In this document: positions 18,930-32,400 of the stretch, in pieces
Layout of the letters: every line of letters begins with the position of its first letter
How positions within the stretch are numbered: the first letter of the stretch is position 1
DNA from: Symsagittifera roscoffensis
Lineage: Eukaryota; Xenacoelomorpha; Acoela; Convolutidae
Length of the DNA: 60,000 bases
Direction of reading: 5' to 3'
NCBI RefSeq assembly: GCF_963678635.1
Contig: NC_087070.1
Coordinates: 7,290,539-7,350,538, forward strand
Translations under genes and position numbers: made by a program
Notes under the pieces: model-generated
The model's input: the letters and a program-made list of their open reading frames with translations, nothing else
Database searches by the model: none
What the model was told of the DNA's origin: nothing

Positions 18930-21290
18930 CGACTTATAGCAGAAGCCAGCGTGGGGGGGGACCAGTGTAAAAACTTTGGTGGATACTGGAGCCACGATCA
19001 ACCTCATTCGCAGTGTAACTTACGATGGATTGAGGGAGCACCCAAGCCTGAAACCCTACTACGGTTCCCTACAGACCGCAGATGGACGTCATATGGCCGT
19101 AGATGGTTGGACAACAATGAAGTTGAAACTCGGGTCAATCGACGACGACATAGAAGCCTTGGTAGTCCCAGAATTAAAAGCCGAGATGATTATAGGATTG
19201 CGATCCCTGAATCAATCCCAGTGCTCCTTGGACTTTCTTTGTGACAACTTGTGGACGGACCGCAAGAAGGGTCGATTGTCCCTTTGCATTACGAACCCTT
19301 GACAATCTCCTCGTCCCAACCGGAGGCGACCCAGGGTGTGGATGACCCACAAGGACTTCTATCATCCCCAGAGCCACCCGATACAAACTCAGCAGCTACC
19401 GGGGACGTCTGGCAACCCAGCCAATCCCCTACAGACTCAGGGAGAGCGGTCACGAATACGATGAAGACCACGACGTTTGGGCGACTAGCGAGAACGGGTC
19501 GATCGATCTACAAGTGCAAGCAAGGCGTCACTTGGACGAGGACATCGAGAAGATTTTGGAGTTAGCGGCACCGGGAGTGACAGGGACCGAGAGAGACAGG
19601 CTTGCTGACCTTGTCCGATCAAACCGGGACGTGTTTGCTCTAACCGACGCCGATTTAGGACGAACCAATTTAGTGACACATCGGATCGATACGGGGGACA
19701 CGGGCCCAATAAAGATACCTCCTCATCGGACTTCTCCCGCCAAAATGCCGATCATCAGAGACGAAGTTAAGAGCATGGGAAAAAGGGGGTGATCAGACGT
19801 TCCAAAAGCCCCTATAGTGCCCCAATTGTCTTACAGACAAAGAAGGACGGGAGTTGGCGGTTCTGCGTGAACTATCGGAAGTTGAATGAAGCGACGGTCA
19901 AGGACGCTTTCCCAATTCCGAAAATCCATCAAACGTTCGATGCACTCAATGGACAGAAATACTTCTCGTCTCTGGACTTGGCAAGCGGGTATTGGCAAGC
20001 GCCCGTAGCCGAGGAGGACCGACACAAGACTGCCTTCGTAAACCCAGATGGAGGATTCTACGAGTATGTAATGATGCCTTTCGGGTTGTCCAACGCCCCT
20101 GGGACGTTCCAGCGACTCATGAATGGGCTGTTTCGGGAACATTTGTGGAAGTGGGCCCTAGTGTTTCTTGACGATGTCTTGGTCTACAGTAAGTGTGAAG
20201 AGGACCACTTCTCACACCTGAAGGCTACATTCCAGCTACTTAGGGAGGCAGACTTGAAGCTCAAACCGAAGAAGTGCAGGCTGGTTCAGAGGGAGGTCAC
20301 TTACCTGAGCCACATAATCCGAAACGAAGGTATCCAAGTGGACCCCAAGAAAGTGGGAGTGGTTGAGAAATGGCCAGTACCCACTACGCTTAAAGGGATC
20401 AGGTCTTTCCTCGGCTTCTGCAACTACTACCGTCGGTTTGTGAAGGACTTCGCGGGGATTGCAAGCCCATTGTCCGCTTTGAGGAAAAAGAGGGTGCCTT
20501 TCATTGGACCGACGAATGTCAGACAGCCTTCGATAGACTGCGGAAGGAGCTCATCACGGCTCCAGTACTGGATTTTCCCGACTAGACGGCGGGGACCTTT
20601 ATATTGGATACGGATGCGAGCAATACCAGTTTAGGTGCGGTGCTCTCGAATGTCATCAACGGGGAGGCAAGACCCCTCGTCTATGCCAGCAGGGTGATGT
20701 CCAAAACGAAGACGAACGACTCCACGACGAAATGAGAAGCATTAGCCGTCGTGCAGGCGGTGAAGTGGTTCAAGCCCTATATCTGGGGCGTGAAGTTTGT
20801 CCTGCGAACTGACCACTCCAGTCTCCAATGGCTCTTCAAACAGAAAGAGCCCGATGGGATGACATTCCGAATGCTGCATCAGCTTCAGGAGTTTGACTTC
20901 AATGTGGTCCATAGAGCCGGAGCAAAACACGGAAATGCGGATGGGCTCTCCAGAATGCTAGAAGAGGGGCCCGACTGGATGCCAGGGGAGAAGGAGAAAG
21001 CATTCGGATCCTGCCCAGAGCCCATTTCACTCGAGGAGGCCCTACAGGAAGCAAGTCAACACCGAGTGAAGACTGTCGCAATGGTCAGTGATGAAACCGA
21101 GGACAGAAGGGGAGTGGGGCCTAAAGAAAAAGAGGCCGCCTACTTCCACTGTTTAATTGATCGATGCAAATGTGTGGAGTCGTTCGGCGAAGATGAAGTT
21201 GACCGGGGCTTGGTTAAATCTGAAAGCGAGGTCCCCAAACAGTGCTGGTGACCACCCGACGATCAGGTGACGGATGAAGACGGAGGAGGT
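18930..21290 (+). pseudogene. pol: Pol of the gypsy-like element: protease, reverse transcriptase, RNase H, frameshifted
   Basis: The aspartic protease motif VDTGATINLI is at 18,979. Reverse transcriptase runs over about 19,514-20,520 in two overlapping frames (joined near 19,790): VLQTKKDGSWRFCVNYRKLN, the SSLDLASGYWQ block, MPFGLSNAP and the catalytic FLDD at 20,164-20,175 (a YxDD variant). Around 20,540-20,590 the frame changes again into RNase H (ILDTDASNTSLGAVLSN, then TDHSSLQWL and GNADGLSR to 20,960). A TGA at 20,733-20,735 interrupts RNase H and is shared by the partial copies at 29.5 and 38.8 kb. After RNase H comes a Glu/Lys-rich spacer ending at 21,251; no integrase is readable. 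Confidence 0.8.
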
Positions 21291-21909
21291 GACTAGGCGG
21301 TGCCGCAGCAGGACTACAGGCACCTCGTGGATAGATGGAAATGACAGTACAAGACTTGAGGTGAGAGATCGGAAGTGTAAAGTTGCCAGATTGCAGTGAG
21401 TAAAACTGAAAACTCATTCTCCCTCTCTCACATTCTAATCTCATTTGCGATATTTATAATTGCTTTAGAAACATCTCCACCAGTAAGACGGATAGAAACT
21501 CAGTGAAAATTTTGGTAGTAAAATTTATTGTTTCGATAGAAGGTGGAGGTATTTCACAACGCGTTTAAAAATCTTTCTTAGACTCTTAGTTGCTTCACTC
21601 ATGGAAGCAACCCTTGGTGCTAACATAGATAAATTGATTAAGTAAGAGTCTACGGAAACTGAAGCCCGCGGTCTATACGGAACTATAATAAGAGAGTAGT
21701 GCAAGGCGAAATAGTATAGCAGAAAAAGCGAAAGTCTAGTTGAGCAAAAAAGAAAAAAATTGGTGTTAAAAGAGGGATTAGATATTAGACAAAGAGTCAA
21801 GTTGAGCTGCTAGATTAGGCTATATACCATAGTAGAGAGACGGTAAAAAAACACTTTGTTTTTAGCATTATTCGGGAGAATAATAGGCTAGAAGGGAAGA
21901 CTGTAGAAT
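21252..21909 (+). other. Non-coding tail of the gypsy interior
   Basis: 660 bp between the end of the pol frame and the 3' LTR. Repeated at 30,123-30,779. No integrase or envelope is readable in it. Confidence 0.55.
21888..21903 (+). other. Candidate polypurine tract
   Basis: The purine-rich AGAAGGGAAGA run lies just upstream of the 3' LTR start at 21,910, as expected for the plus-strand primer. Confidence 0.4.
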
Positions 21910-24149
21910 TGGTGATTCTACTGTATTACATGCTATAGTAATCTGAGCGTAAGATTGATTCGTCAATATTTTAGTTTGAGAGCAAACAATCGTAATTGGA
22001 CTCTGCACCTTGAATTTGACCTCTAGGGCGATGAATTGGAAAGCGCGCAAAATCTGGAAACGCCCCGGATTGGGAACCACTGGTCCGATCCTTATGAAAA
22101 TTGGTGGGTGACTAATAGAGATGATTTTAGTCGGGCATGCCAATTTCCAGACCCCTAGGACCCCTGGGGGCGAGTGATAATGATTTCCGAAAATGCAATT
22201 AGTACTTTTTGTAAATCGGTAACTACTGGTCAGAATTATTTCATATTGTACTATGTTGTAGCCCTAGGCGAGGGAAGTTCATCACCGGGATTTTGAACGC
22301 ATCCGGTTATTACTTTCGGTATTACGCCCTATGTAAACAAAACCCACTTTTCGTTATTTCTCGACCCCTGATAATGCTAGGAGGCTGAAACTTGGGGGGG
22401 TGATAGGTTGGGGGAAGACCTATAATGTATTAATGTTTGGACCCAATCCGGCGGCTACGTCGAAAGCTATTAGCACTTGAAAACTGAATTAGGCTATTAA
22501 CACCTGATAGTGATAATTGACTTGTGATTTTAATGCACCAATGTGAAAAAAGGGCCAATCCAGTAGGGGGAATCCTTGTGATCCAATCCTCTCCGGAACT
22601 TCCTATGGGGTGAAAATGGTAATTTTAGGGAAAAGTGTTAATTGACCCGAATTTTTCGAAAATATGGGAAGGGATGGTCCGATATGAATGAAACTCCCAT
22701 CAAAAATAAGACGTTTGGATGCGTTTGACCTCATTTGACCTCGGATGACCTCTAAGAGGTCATTTGGAATTTTTGACCCCAAGACCCCCGGAGCCCCCTG
22801 AAAAGCGGTAAATTAGCATTGTAAGGACCCGTAAGGGGTACCTACCCACCTGGGAAGGTAAGGGGAGACCCCTAAATAGAGAATTTTTAGTTTTGACCTT
22901 TGTACCCGAGCGAAAGTGATTTTCTGTAATTAGCAAACATTGGGGTCAGCTTAACCCACTCCACTTGGACTTTCGATAAGAACGACAAACAAGTAAAAAT
23001 ACAACCCGGGGACAAAAATTGGGAACATCTATGGGGGAAATGGGAATTTCGGGATAAAAATTTTACGAACAGCCCTAACATATTAAATAAATTCTTGTGA
23101 TTTTTTTTCGGATCAAAACGGACACGGGGAAGGGAATTACCCAGCCCTTGGACTTAGGGGAATAAAATTAAAAATGACCAAAAATGGAAACTTTTCAAGT
23201 ATCACGGAAGTTAAATTCCCGGTTGTGTGAGAACTACCCAATTCATAGGGAAGGGAAAGAGTTACGAAGAACAAAAATAAAATCAAGCAAGGGTCATTTG
23301 TCATATATGATTGGGAGCTGATTTTGTAGTTGAACACAATGTTGCTCAGTATGTCCTGATTAACTAAGTGCCACCCCGATGTTTAATTAAAGCTGACCTA
23401 ACGATTGATTCAGCTGATAAGTCGTGAGTGGCAGCTAGCTAACTGAATGTTAGAAGGGATAGGGAACGACACGCCTCTGGCCGAACCGAAAGTAAATAAA
23501 GATAACGATACGCGATTAAGGCTTAACCACCGAACTGGTGAGAACAGTGTTAGCTACTAGAGAGAGAGCAGTTGATTCTCGTTAGTGAGAGAACAATTGG
23601 GCTGTGAGAGCGAACAGTTGGTTCTCAGTTAGTTAGAGAGAACAAGAGGAGATTTATAGAATTCAGACGGGTCCCGTGAGTGACTCGTGAAACTTTTAAA
23701 GTGAGTTCTCGACGCGAGATTTTTAGTGAAGCTTTGTGAAGCAAAGTTGAAGAGTTGTTCAGAATTGTTTGTAAAGTGAACTGCAAGAGGCAGCTTTCCG
23801 GAACTTATCGCAGATTAAATTCATGGATACTAAATAAATTGTATTCAGGCCACTTAGCGGCCCTTATACTATTTATATATTTATTTATTTATTTCTGAAT
23901 TCAATTACTATCCAGTTTCTTGCGATTCTTTCCGAGGAAAAGAACAGTCGAGAGCACTTGAGTAAAGGGGACGCAACCCAGTGTAGTGCATCGATCGACC
24001 ACCAAATTCAACCTTTCAACCGAAGGGGTTGTCGCCAAATACCGGATCACAGCTCACCCCTTGCTGGTTCTGGTATTTAGGGAAGGGACTCAGCGGACAA
24101 TATAGAAGGGATAAAATGGGTCCAAACAGTCAAAATCCTCATGACGACA
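21910..24149 (+). repeat. 3' LTR of the gypsy-like element (2.24 kb)
   Basis: Near-identical to the 5' LTR, beginning TGGTG and ending GACGACA directly before CCGAC. It contains small insertions such as CACTTAGCGGCCC near 23,850, also present in the third LTR but absent in the 5' LTR. Confidence 0.8.
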
Positions 24150-25442
24150 CCGACGTTGTTTGCGTTGTGAGAAAAATCAACTGTTAAAAACGAAACTAGT
24201 ATCTGAATTGTCTTAGATACAACCTGGATTGTTTAATACACAAAAAATTGTAAACAACTCATTTTGATTTCTATTTTTATTAAACTGTCGAAGCGTATCG
24301 AAATATGCAAACTCAGCATGTGTTCAACATGAGGTTTCATATTTTTATATCCTTTAAACACGTGGTTTTCATTTCACATGTTTATTTTTTACGCAATATC
24401 CTATAGAGTCCCAAGTTGTAAAGGTTGGTGTAGAGATAGGGAGTATCAGCGGTCATCTATATTTTGAGTTAAGTTATACAGTTGCGGTACCATCGGCTAC
24501 GTATTAAGATTTTCAATTGGGAACATAATGTCAAAGTATAGAGATAGGTTGTAGGTGTTGCCATGTACTAAGATACGAGGTTTGAGACGGTGAATTTTAT
24601 ATGATGAGTTTGGGCGTCCGAGTTTCTCGAGTATTATGATTGGAAAAAGATTACACTTAATAACTTTCGGTTCAGTTATGTATTGAGATTACTTTGATTG
24701 TCTTCAAGATTAAGAAATTAAAGCCTGTTTTTCAAACGGTTTTGCTGATAATATTTCACGACATATTTTACCTATTTAATTGGACCTTGAATGTTAAGAA
24801 TGGTTACACAAAATCAATCCTGCACTATTTTGAGTTGACTACTTGACACAATTTGCAATTTCGTTAAGTTCATCCTGATAAAAATCATTTGGTTCAACGG
24901 ATTGGGATTGATTCTTTTTAACTATCACCCTTATCGAACCTATGTTTAAAACAATCGATTGAGTTATGATCTATTGGTTATACTCATAGAGTAATTTCAG
25001 ATAAGGTACACCGTCTGCTCGTCACGCTATCTTTTTTTCGGCCGGATAGATTCGCGTAACTTCTTAGTCTAATACCAATCTTAATCTTACTCTTATATCT
25101 CCTAGTCTCAGTAGATCTAGTGTACACCGGTTTATGCGAGTTAGTTCCAGAACGAGAACAACTGTATTCTAAGCTTAATTCAAATTGCTCTGGTGCTGAA
25201 ACTACAAGTAGTTTCAGCACTTACAAATAAGTGGGTTCCCGGGATGACCGAAACTCCTTATCATACAATTCCCATATAAGAGAAACTTCTTGTCATACAA
25301 TTCCATACAATGCCATACGTACAGAACATTGTATGAAATCTCTATGATAAACATTTTTCCATAAATGAAAATTGTATGATAGATGTTTTTCCATAAAGCA
25401 AAAAGTTTGATTTTTCTTTCTTAATTTATTTCTGAAAAATTT
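24150..25442. repeat. Host repeat unit B, right part, with a 280-bp repeat copy
   Basis: Resumes unit B after the gypsy insertion and matches 13,152-14,590. The 280-bp repeat lies at 24,985-25,240 with its hairpin at 25,193-25,220. Similarity to unit A ends at about 25,443, where envelope-element sequence begins in reverse orientation. Confidence 0.7.
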
Positions 25443-26080
25443 TACCGTGAGTTTTCATTTAGTCATGCTGTTAGGTTGTGGTTTGTGGTGTTTAGTAAGC
25501 TGCGTTGGTTAGTTTGGATTAATATATAACTAATTTCCCACCGGGTTGAAGGAAAGTTTGAAATGTGTTAAAAATGGTTAGAGTTGTTATCGGTGAAAGT
25601 TAAAACTTAAATTCACTCAATTCTTCGTGGGCGAGCTGCGTGATTGTGGATAGGATTTTGGGCGAGTGAATGTATAAAAATATGAAGAAGCGTCTTTGAA
25701 AAGTTTAGTACTACTTTAATTTTATTTGCAACTTTTATTAATTTACTACTTTGAAAATATTAATTTTACGGCTTTATTTGGGGGGTTGAAATTATCATTT
25801 TATTTTCATTTCAAGAATGTTGACTGCATATGGGAAAACAGTTTATACATTAATTCATTGCTGCTTTGGGGGTAAATTTTACTGCTTCATTTATCGTAAT
25901 TGGATAATAACTTACGATTCTTGAAAAAAATTTTCTGTTTTTTATTTCGTTTTTCTTTTTTGTAGATGATTGATGATCCTGTCTGTGAAGACTAAAGAAA
26001 AAGAGAAAATGTTTATAAAGACTGATTAGTTTTGGCTCTAATTTGTTAGTATAATTTATTTAATTCATATTACCTTATTC

Positions 26081-27694
26081 GTCTGTGAAGAATTGGTGGG
26101 GAAAAAAGTCGTGGATGGTATCTGATGATGTTAGTAATTTAGCTCTCAAACGATTGATGTATTTAGTTTGAAGAAGTGGCCAAAGCAATTGGAGTGCTTT
26201 AATGATTTTGTGCTCCTCGGTGCTAGGTTAGAGTTCATAAGGTGTATTTTGGATGAAATTATAAAGTTTATGGTTATATCTGGTGTTATGGGTGAATTCT
26301 AGGAGCGGGATTTCAACGGGCTGTAGGAATTCGTGTCGGATGATTAGTGGGTGGGATTCGTCTACGTTGAAGGTTTTGGTTAAGGGACAGAACATATACA
26401 TCTGGGTGATGGGATCATAATTGCGGAGGATGCCTGGTAGGTCAGTATCTTTAATGGAATAAGTGAAGTTAAGAAAGAATGGTGAGGTATGTTTGGAGTT
26501 TATGTATTGATATCCGTGGTGAATTTGTCGTGCTGGTGTATTATGAGTGTAGTTGCTGAAATGTTGTTGCTGAAATGACGTGGTTGTATTTTTTATCTAA
26601 AGTATCTAAACATATGGTGTTTTAATGAACAATTTTTCTGTTGGTTGTGGGTTAGCAAATTTATTGTCGTTCAGAAAGGTGTCTTCGTTTAGTCTTTGGA
26701 TGTGATGGTCGAAGTGATTGATGGGATATTCGTTAGTTTTGGGTGCGGTGATTTTGATAAGTGACTGTTTATTTCCGATTTGTGTAAATTGTTTTGGAGT
26801 GAGTGCTGTTGTGAAAAGGTAGAGTTGAATGCTGCATTGTTCGTTATCATATGGCGTGTTATATAATGGCAGTGACAGTGGATTAGTGAAGTGATAAAAT
26901 GATGTCCAAGAAAGTGTTGGGTATAATACGCGCTCATTAACATAATAAGGGTGTTCGTCATTAGGGTCTGAATTAAAGTAGGTGTATTGAGGGAAAAAAG
27001 GTAAACATATTTGAAAGTATTCTTTAGTGTTAGTGTGGAGTGTGTGATTAACAAATGTTCTGGCTGTTCCTGGTTGAAAGGAAAATGAAATATTGAGGAA
27101 TTTTCATTTTGAACGTTCACTAGGCTCGTTTTGTAATAAATGAGGATGGATTTGACGAGGAAGTTGGGTTTGGTGAAGGGGTATAATTTGCAGAGGAAGT
27201 TGGGGATGATGGGTTTGATGATAGTATGGACTGTAAGATTTGGTGAATGGTTAGTGTCTGAGGGTGCTGTAATTGTTGTTGAAGTGTGATGAAATTGTCA
27301 AGTTCATTGGATATTTGTGCGTTAACAGAGTTGTTGTTGTCTGAAGGTTCACTGGTCAAGGTGGTTATTACATTGGAAATAAAAGATGGAGTGGAAGGAG
27401 GTTCAAATCTTATTTGGGAGTAGAGAAGTTGAAAAGGAGGTTGGAAAATTCTAGATGGGCTGGGTTCGGAGTTGTGAAATTCGTCAGGGGTCTCGAGATC
27501 TGAGTTATTAAATTGGGAAATAGTATTGTATACAGTGATGTTTGAATTAGTATCTCAATCCATGCCGGATGAAGTATGATCATGAGGTGATTCAAGTGGG
27601 GGAAAAGCAAAAAGTGGTATGACGGGGAGGTTGCTTTGAAGGTTGGCTGGATAGGAAATTGAGCGATGAACTGATCCAATTTGGCGGCTCATCG
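26081..27694 (-). pseudogene. Broken copy of the 597-aa ORF (copy 2)
   Basis: The ATGA junction with the envelope is kept at 27,694. The frame is then split by stops and shifts into pieces at 27,410-27,679, 27,120-27,359 and 26,689-27,120. A deletion of about 0.2 kb near 26,560 removes part of the folded region. The stop and the 82-nt mini-intron follow at 26,075. Confidence 0.7.
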
Positions 27695-29430
27695 TAGGCT
27701 AAAAAGATGTTGTTTCTGAGAATGAAAGTTAGTGGTTTGTGCTTGTTCTATAATTTGCTCCTATGTTTCTTCTATATTAGATTGCTGGTTTATTATGTGA
27801 TGAATTGGGTTTTGTGGGTAATTAGGTCTTGAAGATATGAGGTCTGTCAGGGCTATGTTTCTGAAATTTCGTGGTACTAATGATAAAGGATGGCAATGAA
27901 ATAAGCTTTGTAATTGTGGTGCCGTAGGCGTTACATTCGTATTGTTTTGTGAATCGTCATATGTATTCGTTGTTGTTGATAGATTGGTATTGTATTTCTT
28001 TATTTGAGGGTCTAAAGGTATCTTATTAATTGATGTAGAGAATATTCCAAAAAAAACCTGCATAAAGTATGCGTGCTACGCTTGCTTCTTTGTTTACTTG
28101 TGTGTGTGTATTGCGCATAAATTGTAGATCCCTTTTAGTAGAGAGAAAAGAAATCCAAGAAAGTTAAACATTGCGTATAACATAGTCAATCTTTCTAAGA
28201 TGTAGTAGGGCCATCCTAGGAAGGCAAGAAGTTTGTTTTTCAAATTTACAAAACTAAAAATATTTTTGGTGATATATCTTGTGGTCTGTATTTTTCGCCA
28301 TTTAAGTAAAGGTAATCTTTTATATCTTTAAAATATCCGCTGTAGTCTTGTGCGTAGATGTTTGAAAAGCCTGCTGTTTCTGCAAGTTTGCGTAAGTTTT
28401 GATCGATGGATTCTCGTTGTATTGTGTTCAATTTGTGAGTAATTCTTGAAATTGTTGTGTATGTATGTGGTGTTGAATGTCGGATTTAGAGTATAGGCCG
28501 ATCAATTTTAAATCGATATTTTGATTGCGGGCAAAAGCTCTAATGCTTTCTGGTGAAAACTTTTTTAATGGTTGCATAAGTGTAGGGTATGGTGGTGTGA
28601 GAAGATAGTATTTATCTTCGTCAGGATTCAATTGTACTACATTGTGGCTGTTTTCTGATCCAAATGGAACTGCTGTATCCCAGAAATAAGCTCTTTGGGA
28701 AAGTGTATCAACAAAATATAATTTATTTTTATAGAAAATTGGGATTCTTTTATAGCATCTTTTATCTTCAAAAACATGAGGATGAGACTTTTTTGGTACA
28801 AGTATATTAGCATAGTATGTTTCCTTCGTAGTCAAAAAAATTTGATCTGTTACCTGATAATTATTATCCTGCATAAGGTATTTTGAGTACTGCTAGTGCA
28901 AGTGATTTTAGAGTTTGTGTTCTTTCAAGTTCGCATAATTGATGTAGTGTTTCGAGTTCTGTTAAAGACATTTCTTGAAAAATTCTACTTTTTGTATAGT
29001 CTACTTTCAGGTGTAAATCATGATGAATTGCGCCAAAATGAGTGTTGTCCATAAGTGATAGTTCTTGTAAACGTGTACTGTTTTTGTCTTGTGGTTTTAT
29101 TTTTCCACCAGTGTTTCCTATGTTTTCAGGAGTTGTACTGGGATGTATGCTTTTTCGTCGCTGTTTGAGTAATTTGTTGCATGGTGATTTATGAATAATT
29201 TTCCTTGGTTCATGTCGAAACATTTTTGTATTTGACAAGATTTTCTGAATATTGCGTTTTATTGAGTGGTTTGTTGTATTTTTAACCAAGTTCCGTTTCT
29301 GGGTAAATTTGGAAACGTGTCAGTTTATTTTTTCTATTAATAATGTTTCTAAATTTATGATTACTCTGTCTGATTTTTTCAGGACTTACGTCTTCTTGAA
29401 AAGAATTTTGGTGAATTTCTATCAATCTAC
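27692..29430 (-). pseudogene. Broken envelope fragment (copy 2)
   Basis: Corresponds to the envelope from about residue 290 to the C-terminus. Open pieces lie at 28,864-29,289, 28,428-28,874, 28,246-28,431 and 27,761-28,063. The break at 28,246 is shared exactly with copy 3 at 38,454, so both derive from one decayed ancestor. Confidence 0.7.
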
Positions 29431-32400
29431 ACGGTGGGGACCCTTATATTGGATACAGATGCGAGCAATACCAGTTTAGGTGCGGAGTCTCGAATGTCAT
29501 CAACGGGGAGGCAAGACCCCTCGTCTATGCCAGCAGGGTGATGTCCAAAACGAAGACGAACGACTCCACGACGAAATGAGAAGCATTAGCCGTCGTGCAG
29601 GCGGTGAAGTGGTTCAAGCCCTATATCTTGCGAACTGACCACTCCAGTCTCCAATGGCTCTTCAAACAGAAAGAGCCCGATGGGATGACATTCCGAATGC
29701 TGCATCAGCTTCAGGAGTTTGACTTCAATGTGGTCCATAGAGCCGGAGCAAAACACGGAAATGCGGATGGGCTCTCCAGAATGCTAGAAGAGGGGCCCGA
29801 CTGGATGCCAGGGGAGAAGGAGAAAGCATTCGGATCCTGCCCAGAGCCCATTTCACTCGAGGAGGCCCTACAGGAAGCAAGTCAACACCGAGTGGAGACT
29901 GTCACAATGGTCAGTGATGAAACCGAGGACAGAAGGGGAGTGGGGCCTAAAGAAAAAGAGGCCGCCTACTTCCACTGTTTAATTGATCGATGCAAATGTG
30001 TGGAGTCGTTCGGCGAAGATGAAGTTGACCGGGGCTGGGTTAAATCTGAAAGCGAGGTCCCCAAACAGTGCTGGCGACCACCCGACGATCAGGTGACGGA
30101 TGAAGACGGAGGAGGTGACTAGGCGGTGCCGCAGCAGGACTACAGGCACCTCGTGGATAGATGGAAATGACAGTACAAGACTTGAGGTGAGAGATCGGAA
30201 GTGTAAAGTTGCCAGATTGCAGTGAGTAAAACTGAAAACTCATTCTCCCTCTCTCACATTCTAATCTCATTTGCGATATTTCTAATTGATTTAGAAACAT
30301 CTCCACCAGTAAGACGGATAGAAACTCAGTGACAATCTTGGTAGTATAAATTAATGTTTCGAGAGAAGGTAGGAGGTATTTCACAACGTGTTTAAAAATC
30401 TTTCTTAGACTCTTAGTTGCTTCACTCAAGGAAGCAACCCTTGGTGCTAACATAGATAAATTGATTAAGTAAGAGTCTACGGAAACTGACGCCCGCGATT
30501 CGGTGCGTCGCAAACCGAATACAATGGTGCATGTACCGGGTCTATACGGAATTATAATTATAGAGTAGTGCAAGGCGATATAGTATAGCAGAGAAAGCGA
30601 AAGTCTAGTTGAGCAAAAAAGAAAAAAATTGGCGTTAAAAGAGGGATTAGATATTAGACAAAGAGTCGAGTTGAGGTGTTAGATTAGGCTATATACCATA
30701 GTAGAGAGACGGTAAAAAAAACACTTTGTTTTTAGCATTATTCGGGAGAATAATAGGCTAGAAGGGAAGACTGTAGAATTGGTGATTCTACTGTATTACA
30801 TGCTATTGTAACCTGAGCGTAAGATTGATTCGTCAATATTTTAGTTTGAGGGCAAACAATCGTTATTGGACTCTGCCGCTTGAATTTGACCTCTAGGGCG
30901 ATGAATTGGAAAAGCGCGCAAAATCTGGAAACCCCCCCCCCCCCCCCTGATTGGGAACCACTGGTCCGATCCTTATGAAAATTGGTGGGTGACTAATAGA
31001 GATGATTTTAGCCGGTCATGCCAATTTTCAGACCCCTGGGATCCCTGGGGGCGAGTGATAATGATTTCCGAAAATGCAATTAGCACTTTTTGTAAACCGG
31101 TAACTAATGGTCAGAATGATTTCATTTTGCAATATGTTGTAGCCCTAGGCGAGGGAAGTTCATCACCGGGATTTTGAACGCATCCGGATATTACTTCCGG
31201 TTTTACGCCCACATAAACAAAACCCACTTTTGTTATTTCTCGACCCCTGATAATGCTAGGAGGCTGAAACTTGGGGGGATGGTAGGTTGGGGGAAGACCT
31301 ATAATGTTTTAATCTTTGGACCCAATCCGGCGGCTACGTCGGAAGCTATTAGCACTTGAAAATTGAATTAGGCTATTAACACCTGATAGTGATAATTGGC
31401 TTGTGATTTTAATGCACCAATGTGAAGGGGGGGGGCAATCCAAAAGGGGGACCCCTAGTGATCCAATCCTCTCCGGAACTTCCTATGGGGTAAAAATGGC
31501 AATTTTAGGGAAAAGTGTCAATTGACCCGAATTTTTCGAAAATATGGGAAGGGATGGTCTCATATGAATGAAACTTAGTGGGAATGATCTCCCATCAAAA
31601 ATAAGACGTTTGGATGCGTTTGACCTCATTTGACCCCGGATGACCTCTAAGAGGTCATTTGGAATTTTTGACCCCAAGACCCCCGGAACCCCCTGAAAAG
31701 CGGTAAATTAGCATTGTAAGGACCCGTGAGGGTTACCTACCCACCTGGGGAGGTAAGGGGAGGCCCCTAAAAATAGAATTATTAGTTTTGACCTTTGTAC
31801 CCGAGCGAAAGTGATTTTCTGTAATTAGCAAACATTGGGCTCAGCTTAACCCACTCTACTTGGACTTTCGATAAGAACAACAAACAAGTAAAAATACAGC
31901 CCCGGGACAAAAATTGGGAACATCTATGGGGGGAAATCTGAATTTCGAGATGAAGATTTTATGAGAAGCCCCAGCATATTAAATAAGTTCTTGTGGTGTT
32001 TTTTGGGTTCAAAACGGACACGGGGAAGGGAATTACCCAGCCCTTGGACATAGAACTAAAGTAAAATCATGCAAGGGGTCATTTGTCAAATACGATTGGG
32101 AGCTGATTTTGTAGTTGAACCCAATGTTTGCCCAGTATGTCCTGATTAACTAAGTGCCACCCCGATGTTTAATTAAGGCTGACCTAATGATTGATTCAGC
32201 TGATAAGTCCTGAGTGGCAGCTAGCTAACTGAATGTTAGAAGGGATAGGGAACGACACGCCTCTGGCCGAACCGAAAGTAAATAAAGATAACGATACGCG
32301 ATTAAGGCACAACCACCGAACTGGTGAGAACAGTGTTAACTACTAGAGAGAGCAGTTGGTTCTCGTTAGTGAGAGAACAATTGGGCTGTGAGAGCGAACA

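Larger units (their letters stand above)
15233..24149 (+). mobile_element. Ty3/gypsy-like LTR retrotransposon, 8.9 kb, decayed, no integrase seen
   Basis: Two 2.2-kb LTRs (15,233-17,455 and 21,910-24,149) flank a 4.45-kb interior in the order gag, CCHC knuckle, protease, reverse transcriptase, RNase H, with a CCGAC target duplication. The interior has several frameshifts and a TGA in RNase H. Only about 660 bp lie between the RNase H frame end and the 3' LTR, with no zinc-binding HHCC or DDE integrase readable, so the element is defective. The DNA is clearly less AT-rich than its surroundings, suggesting a separate origin. Confidence 0.85.
25443..29430 (-). mobile_element. Envelope element copy 2, broken and truncated at both ends
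   Basis: Contains, in minus-strand order, an envelope fragment, the second ORF and about 0.5 kb of 3' region. Roughly 1.5-2 kb of the 3' end is missing relative to copies 1 and 3. It begins at the envelope position equal to about base 2255 of copy 1, where it abuts a gypsy fragment. Confidence 0.7.

Noticed and set aside
18423-19007. 194-codon minus-strand ORF in the gypsy interior
   Set aside because: Shadow of gag-pol; the plus strand carries the CCHC knuckle and protease motifs.
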